Shown here one piece after another: positions 27,670-37,017 of a stretch of DNA of 64,000 nt. The translations under genes and the position numbers were made by a program. Location of the stretch: positions 2,666,001-2,730,000 of the forward strand of contig NZ_AP029612.1 of NCBI RefSeq assembly GCF_040362915.1, written 5' to 3'. The notes below the pieces were generated by a model. That model searched no databases, had not been told where the DNA came from, and saw only the letters and a list, made by a program, of their open reading frames with translations. Within the stretch, counting starts at the first letter, position 1, and the number at the start of each line of letters is the position of its first letter. This stretch comes from Sediminibacterium sp. KACHI17 (lineage in GTDB: Bacteria > Bacteroidota > Bacteroidia > Chitinophagales > Chitinophagaceae).

Positions 27670-28275
27670 ATGTTTACTTCTTTAAATGGATATCATCTCT
27701 CTGAATACTTGTTGGTACTGGAACCCAATGAGGCACTGCAACAAAAGATATTGCAGTTGAAACAACATTTTGCAGACACGTATGATTGTCCAACAGCAGT
27801 CTACTCAAAGCCTCACATCACTTTACTCAGATGTTTACAATATACAATGGCAGAAAGCAGATGGTTACCCAGATTGGAACGTATCATCAACGGTACAGAT
27901 CCTTTTCTGGTAGAGTTAAGTGATTTTGGCAGCTTCCCAACACATACCATTTTTATCCAGGTGAAAACCAAGAATCCGATCATTGAATTGGTGAGATCAT
28001 TACGACCATTACAACCAATGATCAAAACAGATAAAGCGCATAAACCTCATTTTATCATGGATCCACATGTGACCATCGCAAGAAAATTATTACCCTGGCA
28101 ATATGAAAAGGGATGGTTAGAATATAGTAACAGCGAGTTTTCAGGCAGATTCATGGCCGATCATGTATTGTTGATGAGAAAACAGATGGATGAGAAAAAG
28201 TATGAAGTAATAAAACGATTCCAACTACTTGGACAAAAGCAAACCATTGAACAAAACTCACTTTTTGATTGGTGA
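27670..28275 (+). CDS. 2H phosphoesterase / 2'-5' RNA ligase family protein
   Basis: A 201-aa protein with both catalytic HxT motifs intact: PHITLLR near residue 46 and PHVTIAR near 138. Such enzymes act on 2',3'-cyclic phosphate or 2'-5' linked ends of RNA or nucleotides. The true substrate is unknown. It starts at ATG 27670, 42 bp after the degenerate paralogue and 55 bp before the radical SAM gene, so an operon is likely. Confidence 0.82.
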   Translation: MFTSLNGYHLSEYLLVLEPNEALQQKILQLKQHFADTYDCPTAVYSKPHITLLRCLQYTMAESRWLPRLERIINGTDPFLVELSDFGSFPTHTIFIQVKTKNPIIELVRSLRPLQPMIKTDKAHKPHFIMDPHVTIARKLLPWQYEKGWLEYSNSEFSGRFMADHVLLMRKQMDEKKYEVIKRFQLLGQKQTIEQNSLFDW

Positions 28276-28330
28276 GAAATGATCGGTCTGACAATTTAAA
28301 AATCTCATCACAAGAGAAGAAAGAAAAGCT

Positions 28331-29392
28331 ATGGAAGAGGAATCATCCTATCTCAAAGGGCGTGGCGCACAATTCAATCCGAGAAATCGTTTCCTGAAAA
28401 ATGAGCGTATCAGGGAACATATTGAAGGGATCGATGACTGGACAGAACCCAATGTAGAGACTGTTTATCTGGAAGATCAGGCCAAGAGTATTGTCAATAA
28501 AGTAGACAGTCCTGATGTAGGCATGTGGTACAGCATGAATCCATATCAGGGCTGTGAGCATGGTTGTATTTATTGTTATGCGAGAAATGCACATGAGTAC
28601 TGGGGGTATAGTGCGGGATTGGATTTTGAGCGAAAGATCATCGTCAAGAAAAATGCACCGCAACTGCTTCGAAAATTTTTGATGCACAAAAACTGGGAGC
28701 CGGTACCCATTAGTTTAAGCGGTAATACAGATTGTTACCAACCGGCAGAAAAAAAATTTAGATTAACAAGACAACTGTTAGAGGTATGTAATGAGTTCAA
28801 TCAGCCCGTAGGTATGATCACAAAAAATGCAGGCATATTGCGTGATAAGGAATTGTTGCGTGAAATGGCCGGAAAAAATTTAGTGAGTATACTGGTAAGT
28901 ATCACTTCATTTGATGAAGACCTGCGAAGAGCCATGGAGCCCAGAACAACAACTGCAAAGCAAAGATTACGTGTGATCAAGGAATTAAGTGATGCTGGGG
29001 TAAGAATGGGGGTTATGTTAGGTCCAATGATACCCGGTTTGAATGATCATGAAATGCAACGTATCATGAAAGCTGCCAGCGAACATGGTGCGGTCTTTAG
29101 TGCGTATACATTCATTCGCCTGAATGGTGCCATCAAACTGATCTTTCATGACTGGCTCTATAAAAATTTTCCAGACAGGGCAGATAAAGTATGGCACCTG
29201 ATACAAAATGGACATGGCGGACAAGTAAATGACAGTCGCTATGGTGTGAGAATGCGAGGCGAAGGTCCGATTGCAGATATGGTACGACAACAATTCATCA
29301 AATACAACAAGCTCTATCAACTCAACGCAGAGCGATGGGAGCTAGATGCAACACGTTTTAGGCGGCCTGGCGAGCAGGGGAAGTTGTTTTAG
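28331..29392 (+). CDS. PA0069 family radical SAM protein
   Basis: A 353-aa radical SAM protein of the group related to spore photoproduct lyase-like enzymes. The cluster motif is CEHGCIYCYA (Cys-x3-Cys-x2-Cys) near residues 75-84. GNTDCYQPAEKKFRLTR near 136 and GVMLGPMIPGLND near 231 are characteristic. The reaction is not established for the family. It ends the divergent operon opposite umuDC. Confidence 0.87.
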   Translation: MEEESSYLKGRGAQFNPRNRFLKNERIREHIEGIDDWTEPNVETVYLEDQAKSIVNKVDSPDVGMWYSMNPYQGCEHGCIYCYARNAHEYWGYSAGLDFERKIIVKKNAPQLLRKFLMHKNWEPVPISLSGNTDCYQPAEKKFRLTRQLLEVCNEFNQPVGMITKNAGILRDKELLREMAGKNLVSILVSITSFDEDLRRAMEPRTTTAKQRLRVIKELSDAGVRMGVMLGPMIPGLNDHEMQRIMKAASEHGAVFSAYTFIRLNGAIKLIFHDWLYKNFPDRADKVWHLIQNGHGGQVNDSRYGVRMRGEGPIADMVRQQFIKYNKLYQLNAERWELDATRFRRPGEQGKLF

Positions 29393-29459
29393 CTTATGGT
29401 TCATGGCAAATCGGTATTGCTCCATTAACTACATGCTATGATCCATTAGCCATAAGCTT
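29391..29459. repeat. Heptamer-unit hairpin element after the radical SAM gene
   Basis: Arms AGCTTATGGTTCATGGC (from 29391) and CTATGATCCATTAGCCATAA (to 29459) are complementary with some mismatches and show 7-bp units such as CCATTAG and CCATAAG. The radical SAM stop codon overlaps its first bases. Confidence 0.75.
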
Positions 29460-29496
29460 CCTATCAACTCTCGGCAAATCTCTCTTATCTTTAAAT

Positions 29497-30906
29497 ATGC
29501 CCAAACTCATCCGCCAACTCAATCGAAATACTGCTATTGCTATAGTGGTAGGAGGGGTCATCGGGTCGGGTATTTTCATGAAGCCTTCATTGATGGCGGC
29601 TCAGTTGCAATCACCGATTTTATTGTTAAGTGTTTGGGTGGTTGCAGGGATCATTACTTTATTTGGGGCATTGTCCAATGCAGAAGTGGCAGCTATGTTT
29701 CCGGAAACAGGAGGACAGTATGTTTTTTTTCAAAAAATGTATGGACATAGTTTTGCCTTTGTATATGGCTGGGCTGCATTTGCTGTTTTTAATACTGCCG
29801 GCAACGCTTCTATTGCTTATGTATTCTCTCAATACATGGGTTATTTGATCGATTTACCCAGACTTAGTAATGCTACTGAACAATCCTTCACCTTATCCAT
29901 TCCTTATATCGGAACATTTTTCCCTTTACAAAATATCGGGGTGAAATTATTGACCATTGTTGTGATCATCGTATTTACTGCCATCAGTTATCGAAGTGTT
30001 CAGTATGGTGGAAGAGTGCAACGTATTCTCACCGCTTTGAAAGCAGTAGCAATTGTGTTATTGATCGGCGGTGTTTTTTTCTCAGGTAAAGGAGAGGCTT
30101 CTAATATTGTACAGAACACCTCATCAATGCCTGGCGGCTGGATGATGGTGAGTGCGTACATCGCTGCATTAGCAGGAGCCTTCTGGGCTTATGATGGATG
30201 GAACAATATTTCTTTTGTTGCCGGTGAGATCAAAGAACCACAAAAAAATATCCCGCAGAGTTTATTCATGGGATTAAGTTTCTGTATCGTTGTTTATGTA
30301 TTGGTAAACCTCGCATTTGTATACTTGATGCCTGTTCAACAAATAGCTGCTTCTTCTTTTATTGCTTCAGATGCAGCGAATATAGCCTGGGGAAGTATAG
30401 GCGGCATACTAATTACACTCATGGTCATGCTGTTTGTTTTAGGTACTACCAATGCCAATATACTGGCTACATCAAGGGTTACTTTTGCGATGGCAGACAA
30501 TAGTAAATTATTCGCATGGGCAGGGAAAGTGCAACCGCAATACAAGACCCCCGGTAATGCTCTTTGGCTCAATGCTCTATGGACCATTTGTCTGATCATC
30601 AGTGGCTCATTTGATATGCTGACAGATATTCTCATTTTTGTGAGCTGGTTTTTTTATGGCATGAGTGCATTGGGTGTTTTCCTGCTGAGAAAAAAAATGA
30701 AAAATGTAAACAGGGCTTATAAAGTTTGGGGCTACCCTGTTGTGCCTGCAATCTTTGTTGCTTTTACTGCTTTTTTCCTGATCGTTACATTGATGAATGA
30801 TATCCATCATTATCAGAATGGACAAACTCAGGTTATTCACTCTGTTTTAGGGATACTCATAACCATTGTAGGAGTACCGATCTATTATATTTCAAGAAAA
30901 AAATAA
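29497..30906 (+). CDS. APC superfamily amino-acid permease
   Basis: An inner-membrane transporter of 469 aa with about twelve helices. The start region NRNTAIAIVVGGVIGSGIFMKPS contains the GxGIF substrate-binding loop of the APC fold. The closest pattern is the LAT-like or SteT-like exchangers. The substrate cannot be assigned. A TTATCTTTAAATATG context at the start contains a possible -7 box. Confidence 0.88.
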   Translation: MPKLIRQLNRNTAIAIVVGGVIGSGIFMKPSLMAAQLQSPILLLSVWVVAGIITLFGALSNAEVAAMFPETGGQYVFFQKMYGHSFAFVYGWAAFAVFNTAGNASIAYVFSQYMGYLIDLPRLSNATEQSFTLSIPYIGTFFPLQNIGVKLLTIVVIIVFTAISYRSVQYGGRVQRILTALKAVAIVLLIGGVFFSGKGEASNIVQNTSSMPGGWMMVSAYIAALAGAFWAYDGWNNISFVAGEIKEPQKNIPQSLFMGLSFCIVVYVLVNLAFVYLMPVQQIAASSFIASDAANIAWGSIGGILITLMVMLFVLGTTNANILATSRVTFAMADNSKLFAWAGKVQPQYKTPGNALWLNALWTICLIISGSFDMLTDILIFVSWFFYGMSALGVFLLRKKMKNVNRAYKVWGYPVVPAIFVAFTAFFLIVTLMNDIHHYQNGQTQVIHSVLGILITIVGVPIYYISRKK

Positions 30907-30909
30907 TTA

Positions 30910-30949
30910 TCCATGGTTCATCAGGCATAGACCATGGACTATTCACTAT
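30910..30949. repeat. Short heptamer element at the kinase gene start
   Basis: CCATGGT and ACCATGG form a small hairpin; units CATAGAC, CATGGAC and TATTCAC follow with 7-bp spacing. It covers the first candidate ATG (30934) of the kinase-RapZ gene. Confidence 0.65.
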
Positions 30950-30972
30950 TTTCGCCACAAATCAATGCCAAC

Positions 30973-32412
30973 ATGGAAGCGGTGATACAAGGTATCCATA
31001 CTCTTTTTAGTTCATTAAAAAATCAAACAGCTGATCGTATTGAGAAATTACCTCAGAGTGGAAGTGACAGGGTTTATTTCAGAATTTATGCCGGTACAGA
31101 AAGTTTTATTGCTACCTATAACATCAATCAAAAGGAAACAAACACTTTTATTCAGTTCAGCAGACATTTTAAGAAAGCCGATCTGCCTGTTCCTGAAATA
31201 TTGGGAGTGAATGAAGACAATACGATCTATATCCAAGAAGACTTAGGTACAGAATCGTTGTTGAATCAATTGGAAAAACATGGGCATACTGATATACCGT
31301 ATCAGTTGTTTCAGAAAAGTTTAGCTGCTCTGGCGCAAATTCAAATCAAAGGAGATAAAGGACTTGATTACAATTGGTGTATCACAGCCAAGGAATTTGG
31401 TAAACAGGCTATTTTAAGTGATCTGTTGTATTTCAAATATTATTTTCTCGATACTCTTCAGCTTCCTTACGATAAACAAGCCATGCTGGATGATTTTGAA
31501 GCATTGAGTACTTATCTCACCCATACACAGTACAAATATTTTATGTTCCGAGATTTTCAGAGCAGGAATATCATTGTGAAAGATGGAGAAGTAAGTTTTA
31601 TTGATTTTCAGGGGGGAATGAAAGGAGCACTTCAATATGATGTGGCTTCTTTACTCTGGCAGGCAAAAGCAGAACTAAGCGAAGAATGGAAAAATAGTTT
31701 ACTGGAATATTACATGGATCAGATCGATCAATTGTTGAAAGAGCCGGTAGATCGGATCACATTTGTAAGTCAATACAATGGTTATGTTTTGATTCGTTTA
31801 TTACAAGTAATGGGGGCATATGGTTTCCGAGGATTGTTTGAAAGAAAAGCACACTTCTTGGCAAGTATTCCTTTGGCTTTGCGAAACCTTAAGTTTTTTA
31901 TCGAGCATAAACGCATCGGGATCATCACGCCGGAGTTTGACCGGGTATTGAAATTGGTTGTAGCCGATGAAATGATCGCACGTTTTGAACCACCGCAGGC
32001 CAACGCACAGACGCCCTTGGTGATACAGATCAGTAGCTTCAGTTATAAAAAAGGAATCCCTGTTGATGAAAGTGAAAATGGAGGAGGTTTTGTATTTGAT
32101 ATGCGCGGCATTCTCAATCCAGGAAGATTTGATGATTATAAAAAATTAAGTGGTTTGGATAAACCGGTTCAGGATTTTCTGGAGCAGCGGACCAAAATGA
32201 ATGAGTTTCTGAATAGTGTGTGGGATCTGATTGATATTACGGTAGAAGATTACCTGAAAAGAGATTTCAAACACTTGATGATCAATTTCGGATGTACTGG
32301 GGGGCAGCACAGAAGTGTGTATGCTGCAGAACAAACGGCCCGACATCTTCGAAACAAGTATAAAGTGAAAGTGGAATTACAACATACCAATCGCGAGAAC
32401 TGGGTTAAATAA
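30973..32412 (+). CDS. AmgK-like sugar kinase fused to a RapZ C-terminal domain
   Basis: The N-terminal domain (about 1-330) is an aminoglycoside-phosphotransferase-fold kinase like AmgK, which phosphorylates the anomeric position of MurNAc or GlcNAc: LPQSGSDRVYFRI near residue 23, IQEDLGTESL, FRDFQSRNIIV and FIDFQGG. The C-terminal domain (about 349-479) matches the RapZ C-terminal region, which binds glucosamine-6-phosphate in E. coli, with GCTGGQHRSVYAAEQ near 444-458. The ATG at 30973 is chosen because the upstream ATG (30934) lies in a repeat. The MurU-like gene follows 7 bp later. Confidence 0.82.
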   Translation: MEAVIQGIHTLFSSLKNQTADRIEKLPQSGSDRVYFRIYAGTESFIATYNINQKETNTFIQFSRHFKKADLPVPEILGVNEDNTIYIQEDLGTESLLNQLEKHGHTDIPYQLFQKSLAALAQIQIKGDKGLDYNWCITAKEFGKQAILSDLLYFKYYFLDTLQLPYDKQAMLDDFEALSTYLTHTQYKYFMFRDFQSRNIIVKDGEVSFIDFQGGMKGALQYDVASLLWQAKAELSEEWKNSLLEYYMDQIDQLLKEPVDRITFVSQYNGYVLIRLLQVMGAYGFRGLFERKAHFLASIPLALRNLKFFIEHKRIGIITPEFDRVLKLVVADEMIARFEPPQANAQTPLVIQISSFSYKKGIPVDESENGGGFVFDMRGILNPGRFDDYKKLSGLDKPVQDFLEQRTKMNEFLNSVWDLIDITVEDYLKRDFKHLMINFGCTGGQHRSVYAAEQTARHLRNKYKVKVELQHTNRENWVK

Positions 32413-32419
32413 GCATCTT

Positions 32420-33145
32420 ATGAAAGCAATGATATTGGCGGCAGGTTTGGGTACTCGTTTGAAACCATGGACAGACCATCATCCAAAAGCATTGGCAGTA
32501 GTGAATGGAAAAAGTTTGTTGCAAAGAAATATTGAGTACCTGCAACAATTCGGTATCACTGAAGTCTTGATGAATGTGCATCATTTTGCTGATCAGATCA
32601 TTGAGGCAGTTCAAAAGAATAACGGATGGGGAAGTAAGATCACGATTTCAGATGAAACCGATGAGGTCTTAGAAACAGGAGGTGGCCTAAAAAAAGCAGC
32701 ATGGTATTTTGAAGGAACCTCTTCTTTTGTTTTGATGAATGTTGATATACTCACATCATTAGACATGCATGCAATGATACAGGCTCATACATCAAATAAA
32801 CCACTCGCTACACTTGCCATTTCAGAAAGAACAACTTCCCGTTATTTTTTATTTGATGGTCAACAGCAGTTAAAAGGTTGGCGTAATGTTGTGACAGGTG
32901 AAGAGAAGCCTGTTGATATTTCAAAAAAGATCGCTGATCTCAAACAAATGGCTTTTAGTGGTATTCATATCATTGATCCATCACTGTTGACATTGATGGA
33001 ACGTACCGGAAAATTCTCCATGGTAGATGTTTATCTGGATCTCTGCGATAAGCATTCTATTCTTGGATATGATCATACTGGAGCGGTTTTGGTTGATGTT
33101 GGTAAGCCTGAAAGTATCATCAAAGCAGAAACAATCTTTTCATAA
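32420..33145 (+). CDS. MurU-like sugar-1-phosphate nucleotidyltransferase
   Basis: MurU converts N-acetylmuramic acid 1-phosphate to the UDP sugar in peptidoglycan recycling. The protein has the nucleotide-binding start MILAAGLGTRLKPWTDHHPK, a VLMNVDILTS metal-binding segment, and a total of 241 aa, as expected for this subfamily. Pairing with the AmgK-like gene supports the recycling role. Other sugar-1-phosphates remain possible. Confidence 0.85.
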   Translation: MKAMILAAGLGTRLKPWTDHHPKALAVVNGKSLLQRNIEYLQQFGITEVLMNVHHFADQIIEAVQKNNGWGSKITISDETDEVLETGGGLKKAAWYFEGTSSFVLMNVDILTSLDMHAMIQAHTSNKPLATLAISERTTSRYFLFDGQQQLKGWRNVVTGEEKPVDISKKIADLKQMAFSGIHIIDPSLLTLMERTGKFSMVDVYLDLCDKHSILGYDHTGAVLVDVGKPESIIKAETIFS

Positions 33146-33146
33146 G

Positions 33147-34124
33147 ATGAAAAAAATACAGTTCGCTATAGTAGGATGTGGACAGATCGCCAAAAAGCAT
33201 CTGACTCAAATTCATACAATAGGAACTTTAGTGGCTGTTTGTGATGTTGATCCGGAACAAGCAAAATCTCTCGTTCATTCAAGTGATGTACTTTGTTTCT
33301 CCTCTCTTGAATCTTTATTAGCAGCAAATCTGCCTATCGATGTTGTTGTTATTTGTACCCCGAATGGATTACATGCATCCCAGGCTCAACTATGTTTGAA
33401 GGCTGGATATCATGTTTTGATTGAAAAACCAATGGCCCTCACATCTTCTGATGCTTTAGCGCTCATAGAGACTTCAATTGAATCCGGAAGAAATTTGTTT
33501 ACAGTTTTACAAAACAGATTCAATGCACCTGTGCAGGCTGTTCATCAGGCTATTCGTACTGGCGAACTTGGTAAAGTGTTTAGTGTTCAGGTGAGTTGTT
33601 TTTGGCATCGGGATTTCACTTATTACCAACATCCTTGGCATGGAAGTAAAACAATGGATGGGGGCGTTTTATTTACGCAGTTCAGTCATTTTATAGATCT
33701 CCTACTTTGGTATTTCGGACCTGTAAAAGAAGTAAATGCGATCATGCACAATATAAATCACCCTCAAACAGAATTATTAGAGGATGAAGGAGCGGTATTG
33801 TTACAATTTGAAAATGGTATCATTGGCGCCATACAATTTTCAACCAATACCTATCAAAAAAATATGGAGGGGGCTGTTGTAATCATTGCAGAGAAGGGAA
33901 CGATAAAGATCGGAGGATCTTATTTGAATGAGATCACATATCAAGAAACAGCAACTCCCATCATTTCAGGATCAACAGATACGCGTCAGTCACTACAACA
34001 AGTATATCATTCAATACTACGTACCTTACAGTTCGGAGAACCCTTTTATGTAGATCCTCAAGAGAGTGTGCATACAATTGCGCTTATTGAGCGTATGTAT
34101 GCTGCAGCAAGAAAAAAATCCTAA
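33147..34124 (+). CDS. Gfo/Idh/MocA family dehydrogenase, WlbA-like
   Basis: A 325-aa NAD-dependent sugar dehydrogenase with a Rossmann start (FAIVGCGQIAKKHL) and the catalytic lysine in VLIEKPMAL. The block FWHRDFTYYQHPWHG...DGG resembles WlbA, which oxidises the 3-position of UDP-GlcNAcA. It starts 1 bp after the nucleotidyltransferase stop and is followed by a hexapeptide acetyltransferase, which supports a WlbA/WlbB pair. The aminotransferase WlbC is not in the window. Confidence 0.82.
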   Translation: MKKIQFAIVGCGQIAKKHLTQIHTIGTLVAVCDVDPEQAKSLVHSSDVLCFSSLESLLAANLPIDVVVICTPNGLHASQAQLCLKAGYHVLIEKPMALTSSDALALIETSIESGRNLFTVLQNRFNAPVQAVHQAIRTGELGKVFSVQVSCFWHRDFTYYQHPWHGSKTMDGGVLFTQFSHFIDLLLWYFGPVKEVNAIMHNINHPQTELLEDEGAVLLQFENGIIGAIQFSTNTYQKNMEGAVVIIAEKGTIKIGGSYLNEITYQETATPIISGSTDTRQSLQQVYHSILRTLQFGEPFYVDPQESVHTIALIERMYAAARKKS

Positions 34125-34130
34125 TCAGCC

Positions 34131-34586
34131 ATGACATTTAAATCGATACAATCAACTGTACGGGATGTAAAATTTGGTGATCAGGTAACCATTGTAGCAC
34201 CTTGTAATCTTTATGAGTGCGAGATTGGGGATGAATGCTTTATCGGACCATTCGTAGAAATTCAAAAAGAAGTGGTGGTGGGCAGCAGAACAAAAGTGCA
34301 ATCCCACAGTTTTATCTGTTCACTCGTAACCATAGGACATGATTGCTTTATCGGCCATGGTGTCATGTTTGTGAATGATAAGTTTCACTATGGTAAACCT
34401 GCAGGTGGAGACGTATCAAAATGGCAAAAGACAGTAGTCGGCAATCATGTTAGCATTGGTAGTAATGCAACTATTCTTCCGGTCAATATTTGTGATCACG
34501 TTGTAATAGGTGCGGGGGCTGTGGTGACAAAAGATATCACAGAGCCGGGTGTTTATGCAGGAAATCCCGCCACTCGCTTGCGTTAA
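34131..34586 (+). CDS. Hexapeptide N-acetyltransferase, WlbB-like
   Basis: A 151-aa left-handed beta-helix acyltransferase with repeats such as IGDECFIGPFVEI, IGHDCFIGHGVMF and IGSNATILPV. The fold and its place after the WlbA-like dehydrogenase suggest acetylation of a 3-amino UDP sugar for surface polysaccharide. It lies 6 bp after the dehydrogenase. Confidence 0.82.
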   Translation: MTFKSIQSTVRDVKFGDQVTIVAPCNLYECEIGDECFIGPFVEIQKEVVVGSRTKVQSHSFICSLVTIGHDCFIGHGVMFVNDKFHYGKPAGGDVSKWQKTVVGNHVSIGSNATILPVNICDHVVIGAGAVVTKDITEPGVYAGNPATRLR

Positions 34587-34589
34587 TGA

Positions 34590-34660
34590 TATATGGCTTA
34601 TAGTTCACAACCTAGCGCCCATTGTTACTGCTAACTAAAAGCTATGAACCATAAGCTATC
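34590..34660. repeat. Heptamer-unit hairpin element
   Basis: Arm TATGGCTTATAGTTCACA (from 34592) and arm GCTATGAACCATAAGCTATC (34641-34660) are complementary with mismatches, in 7-bp steps. It lies between the convergent acetyltransferase and DUF5009 genes. Confidence 0.75.
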
Positions 34661-34669
34661 AAGGATAAG

Positions 34670-35803
34670 CTACACTTTCACATACCATTTCTTCTTATCC
34701 ATCCAATAAACGATCAGCCAATAAAATACGATCATTAGTAATGCATATAACAATGATCCGTTTCTAAGATCATCTGAAATAGGCTTACAGATATGATGCC
34801 AAAACCATGAAAGCGGTGTGGTAGTTTCTTCTCCGTCAGCAAAACGAATCAGTCCGAGTAATCTGGGTAAGAAACCACTCAATACAAATATGAACAAAGG
34901 ATTTTTTCCGAATACATCAAAGAATTTACTCCAAGCTCCTTTGATCTCTTTGAATTCAATGAGATAGATCAATACACTGATGGTAAGCATAGCGAGTCCT
35001 GTTGTATACAAGACATAACTACTGGTCCATATTTTTTTATTGATTGGGAATACAAGATCCCAACATAATCCGGCCACGATCAATACAACCGCTGCGATCA
35101 TTAGGTTAGCTAACATTTCATAGCTCTTACCTTTTTGCTGAATGTATTGTCCTACCATAAATCCAAATACCACCTGAACAATAGCCGGCATGGTACTGGT
35201 AATGCCTTCGGGATCAAAAGGAACGCCTTCTCCCTTATACATATGGGCTTCACCTAAAACAGCTTTATCGATACCGGTGCCAAAATATCCTTCTAAACTA
35301 AAGGGATCTCCGGGTGCGCCTAACCAAAGTGTGATGAACCAATAAAGTAATAAGAGAATACCGCTGATAACAAAAGCACCCTTTGTTTTTCCATAAAATA
35401 CAATGATAGAAGCAAAGAAGTAACAAAGTGCAATGCGCTGCAATACACCGAAGATGCGAAGATTGTCAAGACTTTTTGCAACCAGGTTATCCTCCTCCCA
35501 TTTTACAAAGGGACTCCAATGCAACAATAAACCGATCAAAAAGATGAGCGCTGTTCTTTTGATCACTTTTTTCCAAAACAAAGCAGGTCCGGATTGCTCA
35601 AACCTTGGCATTACGAAAGCCATAGCGTTACCAACTGCAAATAAGAAAAAAGGGAAGACGAGATCGGTAGGGGTACAACCATGCCAGGGAGCGTGTTCGA
35701 GGGGTCCATAGATATGTGACCAGCTTCCGGGGTTATTCACCAGTATCATTAAGGCTACGGTAGCCCCACGGAAAACATCAAGTGAGTAGTAACGTTGGTT
35801 CAT
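34670..35803 (-). CDS. DUF5009 membrane acyltransferase, HGSNAT/NagX-like
   Basis: A 377-aa membrane protein with about ten helices. The start YYSLDVFRGATVALMILVNNPG and the PTDLVFPFFLFAVG motif are typical of the family related to heparan-alpha-glucosaminide N-acetyltransferase and NagX. It may acetylate amino sugars across the inner membrane. The ATG at 35803 is preferred; the upstream ATG at 35851 adds 16 atypical residues. Divergent from rmlB. Confidence 0.84.
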   Translation of the reverse strand: MNQRYYSLDVFRGATVALMILVNNPGSWSHIYGPLEHAPWHGCTPTDLVFPFFLFAVGNAMAFVMPRFEQSGPALFWKKVIKRTALIFLIGLLLHWSPFVKWEEDNLVAKSLDNLRIFGVLQRIALCYFFASIIVFYGKTKGAFVISGILLLLYWFITLWLGAPGDPFSLEGYFGTGIDKAVLGEAHMYKGEGVPFDPEGITSTMPAIVQVVFGFMVGQYIQQKGKSYEMLANLMIAAVVLIVAGLCWDLVFPINKKIWTSSYVLYTTGLAMLTISVLIYLIEFKEIKGAWSKFFDVFGKNPLFIFVLSGFLPRLLGLIRFADGEETTTPLSWFWHHICKPISDDLRNGSLLYALLMIVFYWLIVYWMDKKKWYVKV

Positions 35804-35930
35804 AGCAGTTATTTGGGAGTGAAAGATAATAAATACGGGATATTCTTTCATGAATTCAATCAGTTACCCAACAAGCGAAATTTGTGTTAAGCTAAATGAC
35901 CCGTAACTGAATGATATCGGCTCATTTGCT

Positions 35931-35938
35931 TATTTTGC
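35931..35938 (+). promoter_or_regulatory. Candidate -7 box of rmlB
   Basis: TATTTTGC resembles TAnnTTTG and lies 22 bp before the rmlB ATG in the divergent intergenic region. Confidence 0.35.
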
Positions 35939-35959
35939 AGCCATTCAGTAAAAACGTAT

Positions 35960-37015
35960 ATGAGCAAAAAGATATTGATTACCGGTGGTGCTGGATTTAT
36001 TGGTTCTCATGTGATTCGATTATTTGTCAATAAGTATCCGGACTATACCATCGTTAATCTGGACGCACTGACCTATGCCGGTAATCTGGAGAATCTGAAA
36101 GATGTAGAAGAGAAGTCAAACTATCGTTTTGTAAAGGCTAATATATTAGATGCGTCGCTTTTAGAGCAGATCTTTAATGAATATCAGATTACCGATGTGA
36201 TTCATTTGGCGGCGGAGTCACATGTAGACCGCTCAATATTATCGCCATTAGATTTTGTATATACAAACATCATCGGTACAGTGAATCTTTTGAATACTGC
36301 CAAAAAGTTTTGGTCAGGAAATATGGAAGGGCATCTGTTTTATCATATTTCAACAGATGAAGTATTTGGTAGTTTAGGTGATACCGGATTTTTTACAGAA
36401 ACTACTGCCTATGATCCAAGATCACCTTATTCAGCAAGTAAGGCTTCATCGGATCATTTTGTAAGAGCTTATCATGAGACTTATCATCTGCCTACGATCG
36501 TTTCAAATTGCTCCAATAATTATGGGCCGAATCATTTTCCGGAAAAACTGATTCCTTTATTCATTCATAATATCCTTGAGAAGAAACCCTTGCCTGTATA
36601 TGGTGATGGATTGTACACCCGTGATTGGCTTTATGTAAAAGATCATGCAAGAGCCATTGACACGATCTTCCATCAGGGGAAAGCTGGTGAAACGTATAAT
36701 ATTGGCGGGTTTAATGAATGGAAAAACATTGATCTGGTTAAATTGCTGTGTGCATTGATGGATGAGAAATTAGGAAGAGTAAAAGGAGAAAGTGAGCAAT
36801 TGATCACTTATGTAAAAGATAGACCCGGACATGACAGAAGATATGCGATCGACGCAAGCAAGATCAACAAGCAATTCGGATGGGAGCCTAGCGTAACTTT
36901 TGAGGAAGGATTATCTGAGACCATTGATTGGTATTTGAAGAATACAGAATGGTTACAACATGTTACATCAGGCGCTTATCAACATTATTACGAATCCATG
37001 TACGGTAATCGGTAA
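35960..37015 (+). CDS. rmlB: dTDP-glucose 4,6-dehydratase
   Basis: The second step of dTDP-L-rhamnose synthesis: NAD-dependent conversion of dTDP-glucose to the 4-keto-6-deoxy sugar. The Rossmann motif GGAGFIGSH is at residues 8-16. STDEVFG and the catalytic YSASKASSDH (Tyr-x3-Lys) are present. Length 351 aa. It is first in the rmlBCA operon, with a 2-bp gap to rmlC; rmlD is not in the window. Confidence 0.96.
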   Translation: MSKKILITGGAGFIGSHVIRLFVNKYPDYTIVNLDALTYAGNLENLKDVEEKSNYRFVKANILDASLLEQIFNEYQITDVIHLAAESHVDRSILSPLDFVYTNIIGTVNLLNTAKKFWSGNMEGHLFYHISTDEVFGSLGDTGFFTETTAYDPRSPYSASKASSDHFVRAYHETYHLPTIVSNCSNNYGPNHFPEKLIPLFIHNILEKKPLPVYGDGLYTRDWLYVKDHARAIDTIFHQGKAGETYNIGGFNEWKNIDLVKLLCALMDEKLGRVKGESEQLITYVKDRPGHDRRYAIDASKINKQFGWEPSVTFEEGLSETIDWYLKNTEWLQHVTSGAYQHYYESMYGNR

Positions 37016-37017
37016 CT

